The notes under the pieces are model-generated. The model saw only the letters and a list, made by a program, of their open reading frames with translations, did not search any database and was not told where the DNA came from. DNA of 64,000 nt from NCBI RefSeq assembly GCF_002737755.1, contig NZ_PEGH01000013.1, forward strand, positions 1 through 64,000, read 5' to 3'. Positions 9,208 through 17,599 of the stretch are shown here, in pieces. Source of the stretch: Caulobacter sp. BP25. GTDB taxonomy: Bacteria > Pseudomonadota > Alphaproteobacteria > Caulobacterales > Caulobacteraceae. Within the stretch, counting starts at the first letter, position 1. Each line of letters begins with the position of its first letter. The translations under genes and the position numbers were made by a program.

Positions 9208-10809
9208 ATGGACGCAGCCCTTCCTGAAGGCGACACCCAAAGCCAGGTCCTCGCCGAGCTGAAGCAGATCGTGGGCGTCGACCGGGTCGCCAGCGACGAG
9301 GCGCGCCGCAAGCTCTTCAGCCAGGACATCTACAAGGTGTCGGATGACGTGGTGGTCGCTGTGGTCTCGCCCGAAGACACCGACCAACTCGCGCGAGTCG
9401 TCAGCGTCGCCGCGCGCCATGATCTGCACATCGCGCCGCGCGGCGCGGGCATGAGCTACACGGCCGGCTACGTGCCGACCTCGCCGCAGACGCTGTCGAT
9501 CGACACCACCCGCATGAACAAGGTGCTGAACGTCAACGCCGAGGACATGACGGTGAACGTCCAGGCCGGCTGCACCTGGAAGACGCTGCACGACACCCTG
9601 ACCCCGATGGGTCTGCGCACGCCGTTCTGGGGCCCGCTGTCGGGCCTGACCTCGACGGTCGGAGGCGGCCTGTCGCAACTGAACGCCTTTTTCGGCGCGA
9701 GCCTCTACGGCACGACCAGCGAAAGCGTCGTGTCGGTGACGGTCGTGACCGGAACCGGCGAGGTCCTGCGGACGGGCCTGCAGCGGCCGGACGGCGCGCC
9801 CGCTCACTGGCGCCACTACGGGCCCGACCTCACCGGCCTGTTCGCTGGCGACTGCGGAGCGCTGGGGGTCAAGGCGGAGATCACCCTGCGTCTGATGCAG
9901 GCGCCGGCCCACGAATCCTACGCCTCGTTCGCCTTCGAGACCGGCGCCCAGATGCTGGACGCCATGAACACCATCACCCGCGCGGGCCTCGCCTCGGAGC
10001 TCTGCGGGTTCGACCCTGGCCTGACCCGCGTGCGGATGAAGCGCGCTTCCCTCGCCGCCGACGTCTCGGCGCTGAAGAACGTGGTCTCCAAGCAGAAGTC
10101 GCTGTTCGCCGGCGTCAAGGAAGCCGCCAAGATCGCCCTGGCCGGCCGCTCGTTCATCGAGGAAGACACCTATCCCCTGCACGTGATCTGCGAGGGCCGT
10201 TCGAAGGCCGCCGTCGACGCCGACATGGCCGAGGTGCGCGCGATCATCGCCCGGTTCTCCGGTAGCGAGATCGAGAACACCATCCCCAAAGTCATCCGCG
10301 CCATGCCGTTCACGCCGCTGAACAGCATCCTGGGCCCCGAGGGCGAACGCTGGGTGCCGATCCACGGCGTCCTGCCCCTGTCGCGCGCCAAGGACGCCTT
10401 CGCCGCCCTGAACCAAGTCTTCGCCGACATGGCGCCGCAGTTCGAGAAGCATGGCGTCTACAACGGCTTCCTGTTCTGCACGCTGTCGACAAACGCCTGC
10501 ATCATCGAGCCGACCTTCTATTGGCCCGACGCCCGCCAGGCGATCCACGAGGCCACGATCGAGGCCCCGCACCTGGCCAAGCTGCCCACCCTCCCCGCCG
10601 ACGCCGAGGCGGCCGCGGTCGTGGTCGAGGCGCGCAAGCGGGTGATCGCGGTGTTCCAGGCGCACGGCGCCGGCCACTTCCAGATCGGCCGCACCTATCC
10701 CTACAAGGACAGTCGCGATCCGGCCGCCTGGCGTCTTCTGCAGACGATCAAGACCGAGGTCGATCCCGACGGTCGCCTGAACCCCGGCGTGTTGGGCTTG
10801 GGCGCATGA
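9208..10809 (+). CDS. FAD-linked oxidase, VAO/GlcD superfamily (copy 1)
   Basis: The 533-residue protein has an N-terminal FAD-binding PCMH domain (VSPEDTDQLARVVSVAARHD, then RGAGMSYTAGYVPTS) and a C-terminal FAD-oxidase domain ending in VDPDGRLNPGVLGLG. GPDLTGLFAGDCGALGVKAEITL is the conserved loop at the end of the FAD domain. The superfamily includes D-lactate and glycolate dehydrogenases, 4-cresol dehydrogenase and vanillyl-alcohol oxidase, so hydride abstraction from a hydroxy or benzylic-type carbon is expected. ATG 9208 follows GGAGAG; an earlier in-frame start would lie inside the divergent promoter. It overlaps the downstream MDR gene by 4 bp. A paralogue at 39442-41013 sits beside the second methyltransferase set. 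Confidence 0.9.
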   Translation: MDAALPEGDTQSQVLAELKQIVGVDRVASDEARRKLFSQDIYKVSDDVVVAVVSPEDTDQLARVVSVAARHDLHIAPRGAGMSYTAGYVPTSPQTLSIDTTRMNKVLNVNAEDMTVNVQAGCTWKTLHDTLTPMGLRTPFWGPLSGLTSTVGGGLSQLNAFFGASLYGTTSESVVSVTVVTGTGEVLRTGLQRPDGAPAHWRHYGPDLTGLFAGDCGALGVKAEITLRLMQAPAHESYASFAFETGAQMLDAMNTITRAGLASELCGFDPGLTRVRMKRASLAADVSALKNVVSKQKSLFAGVKEAAKIALAGRSFIEEDTYPLHVICEGRSKAAVDADMAEVRAIIARFSGSEIENTIPKVIRAMPFTPLNSILGPEGERWVPIHGVLPLSRAKDAFAALNQVFADMAPQFEKHGVYNGFLFCTLSTNACIIEPTFYWPDARQAIHEATIEAPHLAKLPTLPADAEAAAVVVEARKRVIAVFQAHGAGHFQIGRTYPYKDSRDPAAWRLLQTIKTEVDPDGRLNPGVLGLGA

Positions 10810-11819
10810 GCGAGACCTATCGGGCGCTCCGCCTCGAACGCTTCGCCAAGACCCTGCGTGAGGCCGCCGACATCGTCGAGCTGCCCGTCGTCGCCCCGGG
10901 GCCGGGCGAAGTGCTCGTCACCAATCACTGGTGCGGCGTGAACGGCCTGTTCGACGTCCAGATCGCCCGCGATGCGGTGTCCTACGTCAAGTTAAAGCCG
11001 CCGATCGTGATGGGCGTCGAAGCCGCCGGGATCGTCGAAGCCATCGGTCCCGGCGTCGAGAGCCTGAAGGTCGGCGACGCCGTGGCCAGCAACCGCTTCG
11101 GGGGCGGCTATCGCGAGCGCAACATCGGCCCGGCCGAGTCCTTTGTCCGCCTGCCGGCCTGCACGGCCGAGATGCTGACCTTGGCCTCCACCGGCGTCTC
11201 CGCCCATGTCGCCATGCACGTCATCGGCCAGATCCAGCCCGGCGAGACCGTCGCCATCTCGGCCGCCGCCGGCGGCTTGGGCCACATCCTGGTGCAGTTG
11301 GCCAAGCTGCGTGGCTGCAAGGTGATCGCCATCTGCGGCGGCGCGCGCAAGGTCGAGTTCGTCAAATCGCTGGGCGCGGACGTGGTCATCGACTACCGCG
11401 CCGAGTCGATCGCCGAGGTCCTGAACCGCGACTTCCGCGACGCCTTGAACCTGGCGATCGACACCGTGGGCGGCGAGGTGTTCGACGCCTTCCTCGACAA
11501 TCTGGCGCCACATGGCCGCCTGGTCGTCGCTGGCGTGGCCCAAGACATGGACGCGGGTCCCGAAATGGTCACGGCCCCGCGCGTGGCCCACAAGCTCTAC
11601 TACAAGGCCGCCTCGATCCGCGGCTTCATGAACGGCCTGCTGACCGCGCACTGGCCCGCCGCGCGTGAAGAGCTGCTGGAGCTCTACGCCCAGGGCAAGA
11701 TCATCGTGCGCTTGGACGACAGGACCTTTGACGGCGTCGAAAGCCTCTATGACGCCGTCGACTGGCTGACCTCGGGCCGCTCGATGGGCAAGGTCGTCGC
11801 GCGCCTGAAGCCCGCCTAG
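10806..11819 (+). CDS. MDR-superfamily quinone-oxidoreductase-like enzyme
   Basis: The 337-residue protein starts at an ATGA overlap with the FAD oxidase. It has the GroES-like half (PGPGEVLVTNHWCGVNGLFD) and the nucleotide-binding half (ISAAAGGLGHILVQLAKLRGCKV), typical of zinc-free NADPH:quinone reductases of the ZADH2/PTGR3 type. Expected chemistry is NAD(P)H-dependent reduction of an enone or quinone-like intermediate. Coupling to the FAD oxidase suggests consecutive steps. Its stop codon shares the palindrome CTAG with the convergent hydrolase, leaving no room for a terminator between them. Confidence 0.9.
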   Translation: MSETYRALRLERFAKTLREAADIVELPVVAPGPGEVLVTNHWCGVNGLFDVQIARDAVSYVKLKPPIVMGVEAAGIVEAIGPGVESLKVGDAVASNRFGGGYRERNIGPAESFVRLPACTAEMLTLASTGVSAHVAMHVIGQIQPGETVAISAAAGGLGHILVQLAKLRGCKVIAICGGARKVEFVKSLGADVVIDYRAESIAEVLNRDFRDALNLAIDTVGGEVFDAFLDNLAPHGRLVVAGVAQDMDAGPEMVTAPRVAHKLYYKAASIRGFMNGLLTAHWPAAREELLELYAQGKIIVRLDDRTFDGVESLYDAVDWLTSGRSMGKVVARLKPA

Positions 11820-12655
11820 TCCGCCGATAGGAAGGCTTCGATCACGGTGGCGGGATCGGCTCCCCAGGGGTCCCCGCCGTCGCTGGCCAGCGCCGCATAG
11901 GTCACGTTGGGCAGCAGTTCGGCGGCGGCGCGAGTATGCGGCAGCAGAGGATCGTTGGGACGCGCCAGGGCCAGAACGGGGTGGCTAATCTTTGGAAGCC
12001 GCTCTGCGCCCGGGTATCGAAACGCCGCGCCATAGGCCAGGTGATAGGTCTCGGCCGCCTTCAACACCTCGACCAGCCAGCTGTGCAGGACGGCCGGCGG
12101 CGGCAAGGTCCCGCCATGCAGATGGGCGGCGCTGCGGCCGTACCAGGGCCAATAGACCAGTTGGTCTCGCAGGAACATGAAGGCCGTCTGCAGGTAGGCG
12201 CCGCTCAGATCAGGTTTGAGGCTGGGCGTGTAGTTGGCCAAATATTCGTCCCGCTCCTGCGGCGAGAACAGGCCAAAGCCGTCCAGCACGACCTTGCGCA
12301 CACGCTCGGGCGCCAGCAGCGCCGTTTCAGCCGCGATCGCCGCGCCCGTGTGCGAGCCGTAGAGATCGACCTTGTCCAGGCCCATCGCGTCTAGAAGCTC
12401 GATCAGGCCACGGGCGTAGTCGGCGATCTCTGGCTGGGCCACGGACAGAGCCGGACTGTCGCCGTGGCCCGGCGTATCCGGTGCGATCACCCGCCGGCCC
12501 TTCGCCAACTGCCGCGCCAGGGGCGCCAGCTGCGCGGAGGCGCCGGGCGAAGCGTGCAGCATCACCAGGGGAGCCCCCTCCCCGCCCTGGCGAAGATGGA
12601 CCTGCCGGTCCGGCAGATCCACGAAAGCGCGCTTCAGGACATCGGCTTGGCTCAT
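11816..12655 (-). CDS. Alpha/beta-hydrolase-fold protein with His in the nucleophile elbow
   Basis: The 279-residue single-domain protein has MLHASPGASAQ (oxyanion region), APDTPGHGDS and the elbow GSHTG at residues 100-104, with His102 where the nucleophile is expected. ATG 12655 was chosen because it starts the conserved region and leaves an 11-bp gap to the upstream thioesterase stop. It ends the minus-strand operon headed by the HMG-CoA-lyase-like gene. It belongs with the first domains at 1-1135 and 7441-9102 and the fusion at 61936, all of which share the DTPG turn and His elbow. Either it uses a different mechanism or it is not a hydrolase. Confidence 0.85.
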   Translation of the reverse strand: MSQADVLKRAFVDLPDRQVHLRQGGEGAPLVMLHASPGASAQLAPLARQLAKGRRVIAPDTPGHGDSPALSVAQPEIADYARGLIELLDAMGLDKVDLYGSHTGAAIAAETALLAPERVRKVVLDGFGLFSPQERDEYLANYTPSLKPDLSGAYLQTAFMFLRDQLVYWPWYGRSAAHLHGGTLPPPAVLHSWLVEVLKAAETYHLAYGAAFRYPGAERLPKISHPVLALARPNDPLLPHTRAAAELLPNVTYAALASDGGDPWGADPATVIEAFLSAD

Positions 12656-12666
12656 GGCTTGCTCCG

Positions 12667-13392
12667 CTAAAGCACTCGCATTCGAAACTCGCCGTCCGCC
12701 GACCTGCGACGAAGACCGCTGATCGCATTCTCGGCCCAAAGCTCGACGCTGACCGTCGCGCCGACGCCGGGCTCGATATCGAACGCCCTGGCCGTCAGCT
12801 CGACAATGTCGCCGCCGTCGATCGGCGCCTGGAAGTTGACCGCCTGGGACGCGGCCATCATGACCGGTGCGCGCAGGGCTCGGGTCGAGGCGACGAACGC
12901 CGCCTTGCCCATCATCGCCAGAGCCTCTCCGCCGAACAGCGTGCCGTAGTGATTGGTGCGATCGGGGAAGACCATCTCGATCATCCGCAGCGCGCCGTCT
13001 TCCGGCTCGAATGGAGACTCCAGAGGCGGCATTTCACGCAGAGGCGCATCATTGGCCGGCACGGCGACCATGTTGAAGACGCCGCGCGTGCACTCGCGCC
13101 GCTCGCCGGTCAGCAGGTTCTCGGCGCTGAGCACCGCCTCGACGCCGATCGAACGTCGGCCAACGCGGACAACGCGGCCCTCGGCCTCGACGATCTCGCC
13201 CAGCTTGGCCGGCGCGCCAAAGTCGATCCGCTCGCACGAGGCGGTGACGAAGGCCATGCGGGCGTGGCGCGTCGCGGCCACGAACGCGACCTTGTCCAGG
13301 TGCGACAGCCCCGTTCCGCCGAACAGGGTGCCGTGGTGATTGGTGTCGGTCGGAAAGACGATGTCGACCAGACGGCTGGCGGCTCCGCTCAT
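12667..13392 (-). CDS. Acyl-CoA thioesterase, tandem hotdog domains
   Basis: The 241-residue protein contains two hotdog modules, each with the signature of acyl-CoA hydrolases: DTNHHGTLFGGTGLSHLDK near residue 14 and DRTNHYGTLFGGEALAMM in the second half. In this family the N/H and acidic residues activate water against the CoA thioester. It overlaps the HMG-CoA-lyase-like gene by 4 bp (ATGA), so both act in the same cytoplasmic CoA-thioester route, for example releasing CoA from dead-end esters or from a malyl-CoA-type intermediate. Confidence 0.9.
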   Translation of the reverse strand: MSGAASRLVDIVFPTDTNHHGTLFGGTGLSHLDKVAFVAATRHARMAFVTASCERIDFGAPAKLGEIVEAEGRVVRVGRRSIGVEAVLSAENLLTGERRECTRGVFNMVAVPANDAPLREMPPLESPFEPEDGALRMIEMVFPDRTNHYGTLFGGEALAMMGKAAFVASTRALRAPVMMAASQAVNFQAPIDGGDIVELTARAFDIEPGVGATVSVELWAENAISGLRRRSADGEFRMRVL

Positions 13393-14330
13393 GCGGCGGC
13401 TTGGGTCGCGGGCTGGAAACCGAGCGGCAAGCCGGCGTCGGGCGTGAAGCCGTACAGCGGCTCGCCTGGCAAGGCAGCTTGCAGGATCTCACGCACCTTC
13501 AACAGGGCCGGCAAGTCGATCCCCGTCGACAGACCCATCGCCTCCAGCATGAACACCAGGTCCTCGGTGACGATGTTGCCGCTGGCGCCGGGCGCGAACG
13601 GACAACCGCCCAGCCCGCCGAGCGAGGCGTCCAGGGTCGTCAGCCCGCAGTCCAGGGCCGCCAGGGCGTTGGCGAGGCCAAGCCCGCGGGTGTTGTGCAG
13701 GTGGATTCCGGTCAGGACCTCTTCGCCGAATGCGCCATGCACCAGACGAATCAGACGGCGAACCTCGGCGGGGTTGGCGTAGCCGGTGGTGTCGGAGAGA
13801 CCGACTTCGTGGCAGCCGGCCTTCAGCAGCCCCTCGGCCAGGCGCAGGATCTGGGCGTCGGGGATGACGCCCTCCAGAGTGCAGCCGAACACCGTCGACA
13901 GACTGCCCTCGAACTTCGGGCGCGCCCCTTCCGGCTGGTCGGCGATCAGCTCGGCGATGGCCTTGGCCTCTTCCAGGACCTGATCGTGGGTGCGCTTGAT
14001 GTTGCGCAGGCTGTGGGTCTCGCTGACCGACAGCGGCAAAGTCATCTTGTGCGCGCCGGCCTCGATCGCCGCCTGGGCGCCGCGCAGATTCGGCACCAGC
14101 ACCGCCACAACGAGTCCCGGCAGGCTGCGCGCGAAGGCGACGACCTCGGCGGTGTCGGCCAGTTGAGGCAGCACCTTGGCCGGGACGAAGGAGCCGACCT
14201 CGATCTCGCGGACACCGGCCCGATACTCGGCCTCGATCCAGGCCTTCTTGGCCTCCAGCGGCATGATGGCGCTGATGCTCTGCAGCCCGTCGCGCGGACC
14301 GACCTCACTGACCAGAATGGCGGGTTCCAA
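13389..14330 (-). CDS. HMG-CoA lyase-family enzyme (DRE-TIM aldolase)
   Basis: The 313-residue protein carries SEVGPRDGLQS near the start (the DRE-TIM metal/base motif), the HLHNTRGLGLAN metal-ligand region and the GGLGGCPFAPGASGN loop with the catalytic Cys of HMG-CoA lyases. The family cleaves 3-hydroxy-3-methyl acyl-CoAs such as HMG-CoA or citramalyl-CoA. The start is a TTG at 14330 preceded by AGGGGA at a good distance; the TTG at 14360 would be only 2 bp from operator site 4. It is divergent from a CoA-transferase and LeuCD operon. The expected sequence is a hydroxy diacid, then its CoA ester, then cleavage to acyl-CoA plus a keto acid. Confidence 0.9.
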   Translation of the reverse strand: MEPAILVSEVGPRDGLQSISAIMPLEAKKAWIEAEYRAGVREIEVGSFVPAKVLPQLADTAEVVAFARSLPGLVVAVLVPNLRGAQAAIEAGAHKMTLPLSVSETHSLRNIKRTHDQVLEEAKAIAELIADQPEGARPKFEGSLSTVFGCTLEGVIPDAQILRLAEGLLKAGCHEVGLSDTTGYANPAEVRRLIRLVHGAFGEEVLTGIHLHNTRGLGLANALAALDCGLTTLDASLGGLGGCPFAPGASGNIVTEDLVFMLEAMGLSTGIDLPALLKVREILQAALPGEPLYGFTPDAGLPLGFQPATQAAA

Positions 14331-14361
14331 CGGCTTCCCCTGAAAACGCGAAAACGACAAT

Positions 14362-14379
14362 TGATATATTTATAGATCA
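14362..14379. promoter_or_regulatory. Operator-like inverted repeat, motif 1 (site 4)
   Basis: The site reads TGATATA-TTTA-TAGATCA. It lies between the divergent HMG-CoA-lyase-like gene (start 14330, 32 bp away) and CoA-transferase gene (start 14433, 53 bp away), so it could control both. Confidence 0.75.
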
Positions 14380-14432
14380 TATTGTAGGTTTCAGCCAACG
14401 CCCTCGCGAACAAGGGGCGACTGGAGTTGCGC

Positions 14433-15548
14433 ATGTCGGCGAGCGGTCCCCTCTCGGGCCTGAAAGTGGTCGAATTCACCCACATGGTGATGGGGCCGAC
14501 CATGGGCCTGATCCTGGCGGATCTCGGCGCGGACGTAACCCGCGTGGAGCCCATCGGCGGCGACCCGACCCGGAGACTCGTCGGCTCGGGATCGGGCTAC
14601 TTCCCGATGTACAATCGCAACAAGAAAGCGGTATTCCTGAACCTGAAGGCGCCCGAGGACCTGGCCAAGGCCCACGCGATGGCGCTCGACGCCGATATCG
14701 TCCTGGAGAACTTCCGTCCGGGCGCGCTGGAGCGTCTTGGGCTCTCCTATGAGGCCCTGTCGAAGGAAAATCCGCGTCTGATCTACTGCTCGGCCAAGGG
14801 CTTCCTGGCCGGCCCTTACGAGAACCGCACCGCCCTGGACGAGGTGGCCCAGATGATGGGCGGCCTGGCCTATATGACCGGCCCGCCCGGCCGCCCGCTG
14901 CGGGCCGGCGCATCGGTGATCGACGTCACCGGCGGCATGTTCGGCGTGATCGGCGTCCTGGCGGCGCTGGCCGAGCGCGAGAAAACCGGCCGCGGCCAGG
15001 CGGTGAAGTGCTCGCTGTTCGAGACCACCGCCTTCCTCGTCGGCCAGCACATGGCCCAGAAGGCCGTGACCGGCAAGGCGGCCAACCCGATGCCGGCCCG
15101 CATCTCGGCCTGGGCCATCTACGACGTGTTCGAGACCGGCGACGACCAGCAAATCTTCGTCGGCGTGGTCAGCGACAGCCAATGGAAGACCTTCCGCGAG
15201 GCCTTCGACCTCGGCGAGATCGGAGCGGACGAAACCCTGGCCGCCAACAACGCCCGCGTGGCGGCGCGCGATCGGATCCTCCCCGTGGTCCGCGCGACCT
15301 TCAAGCAGTTCACTCTGGCCGAGCTGGCGGCGAAGCTAGAGGTGATCGGCCTGCCGTTCGCCCCGATCACCCGGCCCGAGGACCTGTTCGACGACCCTCA
15401 CCTGCTGGCCGGAGGAGGCCTGGTCGAGGTTGGGCTGCCGAACGGCGATCGCACCCTGCTGCCCGCCCTACCGCTCGAGATGAATGGCCAGCGCATGGGC
15501 GTCTATCTGGACCCGGCCAAGGTCGAGCCCGAGGACGTCGCCGGATGA
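14433..15548 (+). CDS. CaiB/BaiF family (type III) CoA-transferase
   Basis: The 371-residue protein matches family III CoA-transferases: GLKVVEFTHMVMGPTMG at the N-terminus, LADLGADVTRVEP, NRNKKAVFLNLK, and an Asp at about residue 136 in ALDEVAQMMGG as the likely acyl-anhydride-forming catalytic residue. ATG 14433 has GGAG six bases upstream, preferred over TTG 14427. It heads a plus-strand operon continuing into LeuC/LeuD-type genes by an ATGA overlap. In known routes (itaconate, mesaconate, citramalate) such transferases make malyl- or citramalyl-CoA from succinyl-CoA or acetyl-CoA; that role fits here but is inferred. Confidence 0.9.
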   Translation: MSASGPLSGLKVVEFTHMVMGPTMGLILADLGADVTRVEPIGGDPTRRLVGSGSGYFPMYNRNKKAVFLNLKAPEDLAKAHAMALDADIVLENFRPGALERLGLSYEALSKENPRLIYCSAKGFLAGPYENRTALDEVAQMMGGLAYMTGPPGRPLRAGASVIDVTGGMFGVIGVLAALAEREKTGRGQAVKCSLFETTAFLVGQHMAQKAVTGKAANPMPARISAWAIYDVFETGDDQQIFVGVVSDSQWKTFREAFDLGEIGADETLAANNARVAARDRILPVVRATFKQFTLAELAAKLEVIGLPFAPITRPEDLFDDPHLLAGGGLVEVGLPNGDRTLLPALPLEMNGQRMGVYLDPAKVEPEDVAG

Positions 15549-16954
15549 CCGGCAAAAGCCTGTTCGACAAGATCTGGGACGCCCACGCCGTCCAGACCCT
15601 GCCGGGCGACGCGGCGCTGATCCTGATCGACCGCGTCTTGCTGCACGAACGCACCGGCGGCGTCGCTCTGAAGAGCCTGAAGTCCAGCGGCCGAGCCATC
15701 GCCGCGCCGCGCCAGGCCTTCGTGACGATGGACCACGTGGTCGACACCCTGCCCGGCCGCACCGACAAGACCCTGATGCCCACCGGCACGGCGTTCATCG
15801 TCGAGACGCGCAACGCCGCGCGCGAGGCAGGGCTGACTCTGTTCGACATCGGCGACGAACGGCAAGGCATCGTCCATGTGATCTCGCCCGAGCAGGGTCT
15901 GGTCCTGCCCGGCGCCACCCTGGTCTGCCCCGACAGCCACACCTGTACGCAAGGCGCCATGGGGGCCCTGGCCTGGGGCATCGGCTCGACCGAGGCTGAG
16001 CACGCCCTGGCGACCCAGACCCTGCGGATCAAAAAGCCGCGTACGATGCGGATCACGATCGACGGCGCGCTTGCCCCGGGCGTCACCGCCAAGGACCTGG
16101 CCCTGCATGTGGTCGCCGAGCTGTCGTCCTCGGGCGCCAAGGGCTGTATCGTCGAATACGCCGGGTCTGCGGTCGAGGCGCTGTCGCTGGAAGAGCGCCT
16201 GACCCTTTGCAACATGGCCACAGAACTGGCGGCGTTCAGCGCGATCATCGCGCCCGACGACAAGGTTTTCGACTACCTCGCCGGCCGCCCCTACGCGCCG
16301 AAGGGCGAGCAGTGGACGCGGGCTCTGGAGAGCTGGCGCGATCTGCGCAGCGATCCGGATGCCGTCTTCGATGTCGAGGCCCATATCGACGCGAACGAGG
16401 TGGCGCTGATGGTCACCTGGGGCTCCAGCCCGCAACAGGGCGCGCCGCTCGACGGCGAGGTTCCAAGCTACGAGACCGTGGCCGGCCGCGACAGCCGCGA
16501 GGCCTATGACCGCGCGCTGGACTATATGGACCTGAAGCCTGGCCAACCTTTGTTGGGCCTGCCGATCCAAGGCGCCTTCATCGGCTCCTGCACCAACAGC
16601 CGCATCTCCGACCTGCGCCGCGCGGCGGCCGTGCTGAAGGGCCGAAAGGTCGCCGACGGCGTGCGGGCCATCTGTGTGCCGGGATCGAGCCAGGTGAAGA
16701 AGCAAGCCGAGATCGAGGGCCTGGACCGCATCTTCCTCGACGCCGGCTTCGAGTGGCGCGATTCCGGGTGCTCCATGTGCTTCTTCGCCGGCGGCGAGAG
16801 CTTCGGCGAACGCGAGCGCGTGGTCACCTCGACCAACCGCAACTTCGAGAGCCGCCAGGGTCCGGGTACACGATCGCACCTGGCCTCGCCCGAGACCGTC
16901 GCGGCCTCGGCCATCGCCGGCGCGATCGCCGATCCTCGCCCGTTGAGCCGCTGA
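15545..16954 (+). CDS. LeuC-type hydratase large subunit (aconitase superfamily), copy 1
   Basis: The 469-residue protein is of LeuC length. It shows the cluster cysteines in IGSCTNSR and SGCSMC, the substrate-loop segment CPDSHTCTQGAMGALAWGIG, and TSTNRNFESRQG near the C-terminus. With the next gene it forms a 4Fe-4S (de)hydratase. A leucine role is unlikely: no leuA or leuB is present, it overlaps a CoA-transferase, and GCSMCFFAG departs from the usual isopropylmalate isomerase sequence. Catabolic relatives include dimethylmaleate hydratase and citraconate or maleate hydratases, so hydration of a substituted maleate to a malate is the best inference. Confidence 0.9.
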   Translation: MTGKSLFDKIWDAHAVQTLPGDAALILIDRVLLHERTGGVALKSLKSSGRAIAAPRQAFVTMDHVVDTLPGRTDKTLMPTGTAFIVETRNAAREAGLTLFDIGDERQGIVHVISPEQGLVLPGATLVCPDSHTCTQGAMGALAWGIGSTEAEHALATQTLRIKKPRTMRITIDGALAPGVTAKDLALHVVAELSSSGAKGCIVEYAGSAVEALSLEERLTLCNMATELAAFSAIIAPDDKVFDYLAGRPYAPKGEQWTRALESWRDLRSDPDAVFDVEAHIDANEVALMVTWGSSPQQGAPLDGEVPSYETVAGRDSREAYDRALDYMDLKPGQPLLGLPIQGAFIGSCTNSRISDLRRAAAVLKGRKVADGVRAICVPGSSQVKKQAEIEGLDRIFLDAGFEWRDSGCSMCFFAGGESFGERERVVTSTNRNFESRQGPGTRSHLASPETVAASAIAGAIADPRPLSR

Positions 16955-16956
16955 CC

Positions 16957-17577
16957 ATGGAACCGCTGACCAAGCTGACCGGCGTCGCCGCCCCGCTGAT
17001 CCGGGCCAATATCGACACCGACGCGATCATCCCTTCGCGGGAGATGAAGGGCGTCTCCAAGACCGGACTGGCGGACGGCCTGTTCGCCGGCTGGCGCTAC
17101 GCCAGCGTCGGCGGCCGCGAGCCCAATCCGGACTTCGTGCTGAACGATCCGGCCTATGCGGGCGTCCGCTTCCTGCTCGGCGGCGAGAACTTCGGCTGCG
17201 GCTCCAGTCGCGAGCACGCGGCCTGGGCGCTGGCGGAATATGGCTTCCGCGGCGTGCTGGCCCCCTCGTTCAACCCGATCTTCTTCAACAACTGCATCCG
17301 CAACGGGATCGCCCCGGTCACGGTCTCGGCCGCGACCATCGCCGCGCTGGCCGCCGAGGTCTCGGCTGACCCGCAGGGACGCCCCCTCACCCTCGACATG
17401 GACGCGCTGACGATCACCGCGCCCTCGGGCCTTACGGCGCCCTTTCCTTTGGCGCCGGAAGCCCAGGAGATGCTCCGACAAGGGCTCGACGAGATCGACC
17501 TGACCCTAACCGCTCGCGAGGCGATCAACGCCTTCCGCGAAGCAGACAAGACACGACGTCCCTGGATCTATGCGTAA
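16957..17577 (+). CDS. LeuD-type hydratase small subunit, copy 1
   Basis: The 206-residue protein has the LeuD swivel-domain signatures: RANIDTDAIIPSREMK near the N-terminus, GGENFGCGSSREHAAWAL and APSFNPIFFNNCIRNG. It starts 3 bp after the large-subunit stop, so the two are made together. It carries residues that bind the substrate carboxylate while the cluster sits in the large subunit. The C-terminal half is a little longer than in many LeuD proteins. Confidence 0.92.
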   Translation: MEPLTKLTGVAAPLIRANIDTDAIIPSREMKGVSKTGLADGLFAGWRYASVGGREPNPDFVLNDPAYAGVRFLLGGENFGCGSSREHAAWALAEYGFRGVLAPSFNPIFFNNCIRNGIAPVTVSAATIAALAAEVSADPQGRPLTLDMDALTITAPSGLTAPFPLAPEAQEMLRQGLDEIDLTLTAREAINAFREADKTRRPWIYA

Positions 17578-17599
17578 CTCTCGATAAGCGGCGCGGCCC

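Noticed and set aside
9178..10677. 499-codon minus-strand frame opposite the FAD oxidase
   Set aside because: This is an antisense shadow of a well-supported flavoprotein gene; composition is His/Arg/Gly-rich and no domain is recognisable.
15545..17577. Leucine biosynthesis leuCD
   Set aside because: No leuA or leuB is near, the genes overlap a CoA-transferase gene, they lie in a catabolic island, and a second LeuCD pair is present. Catabolic hydratase is more likely, although activity on isopropylmalate cannot be excluded.
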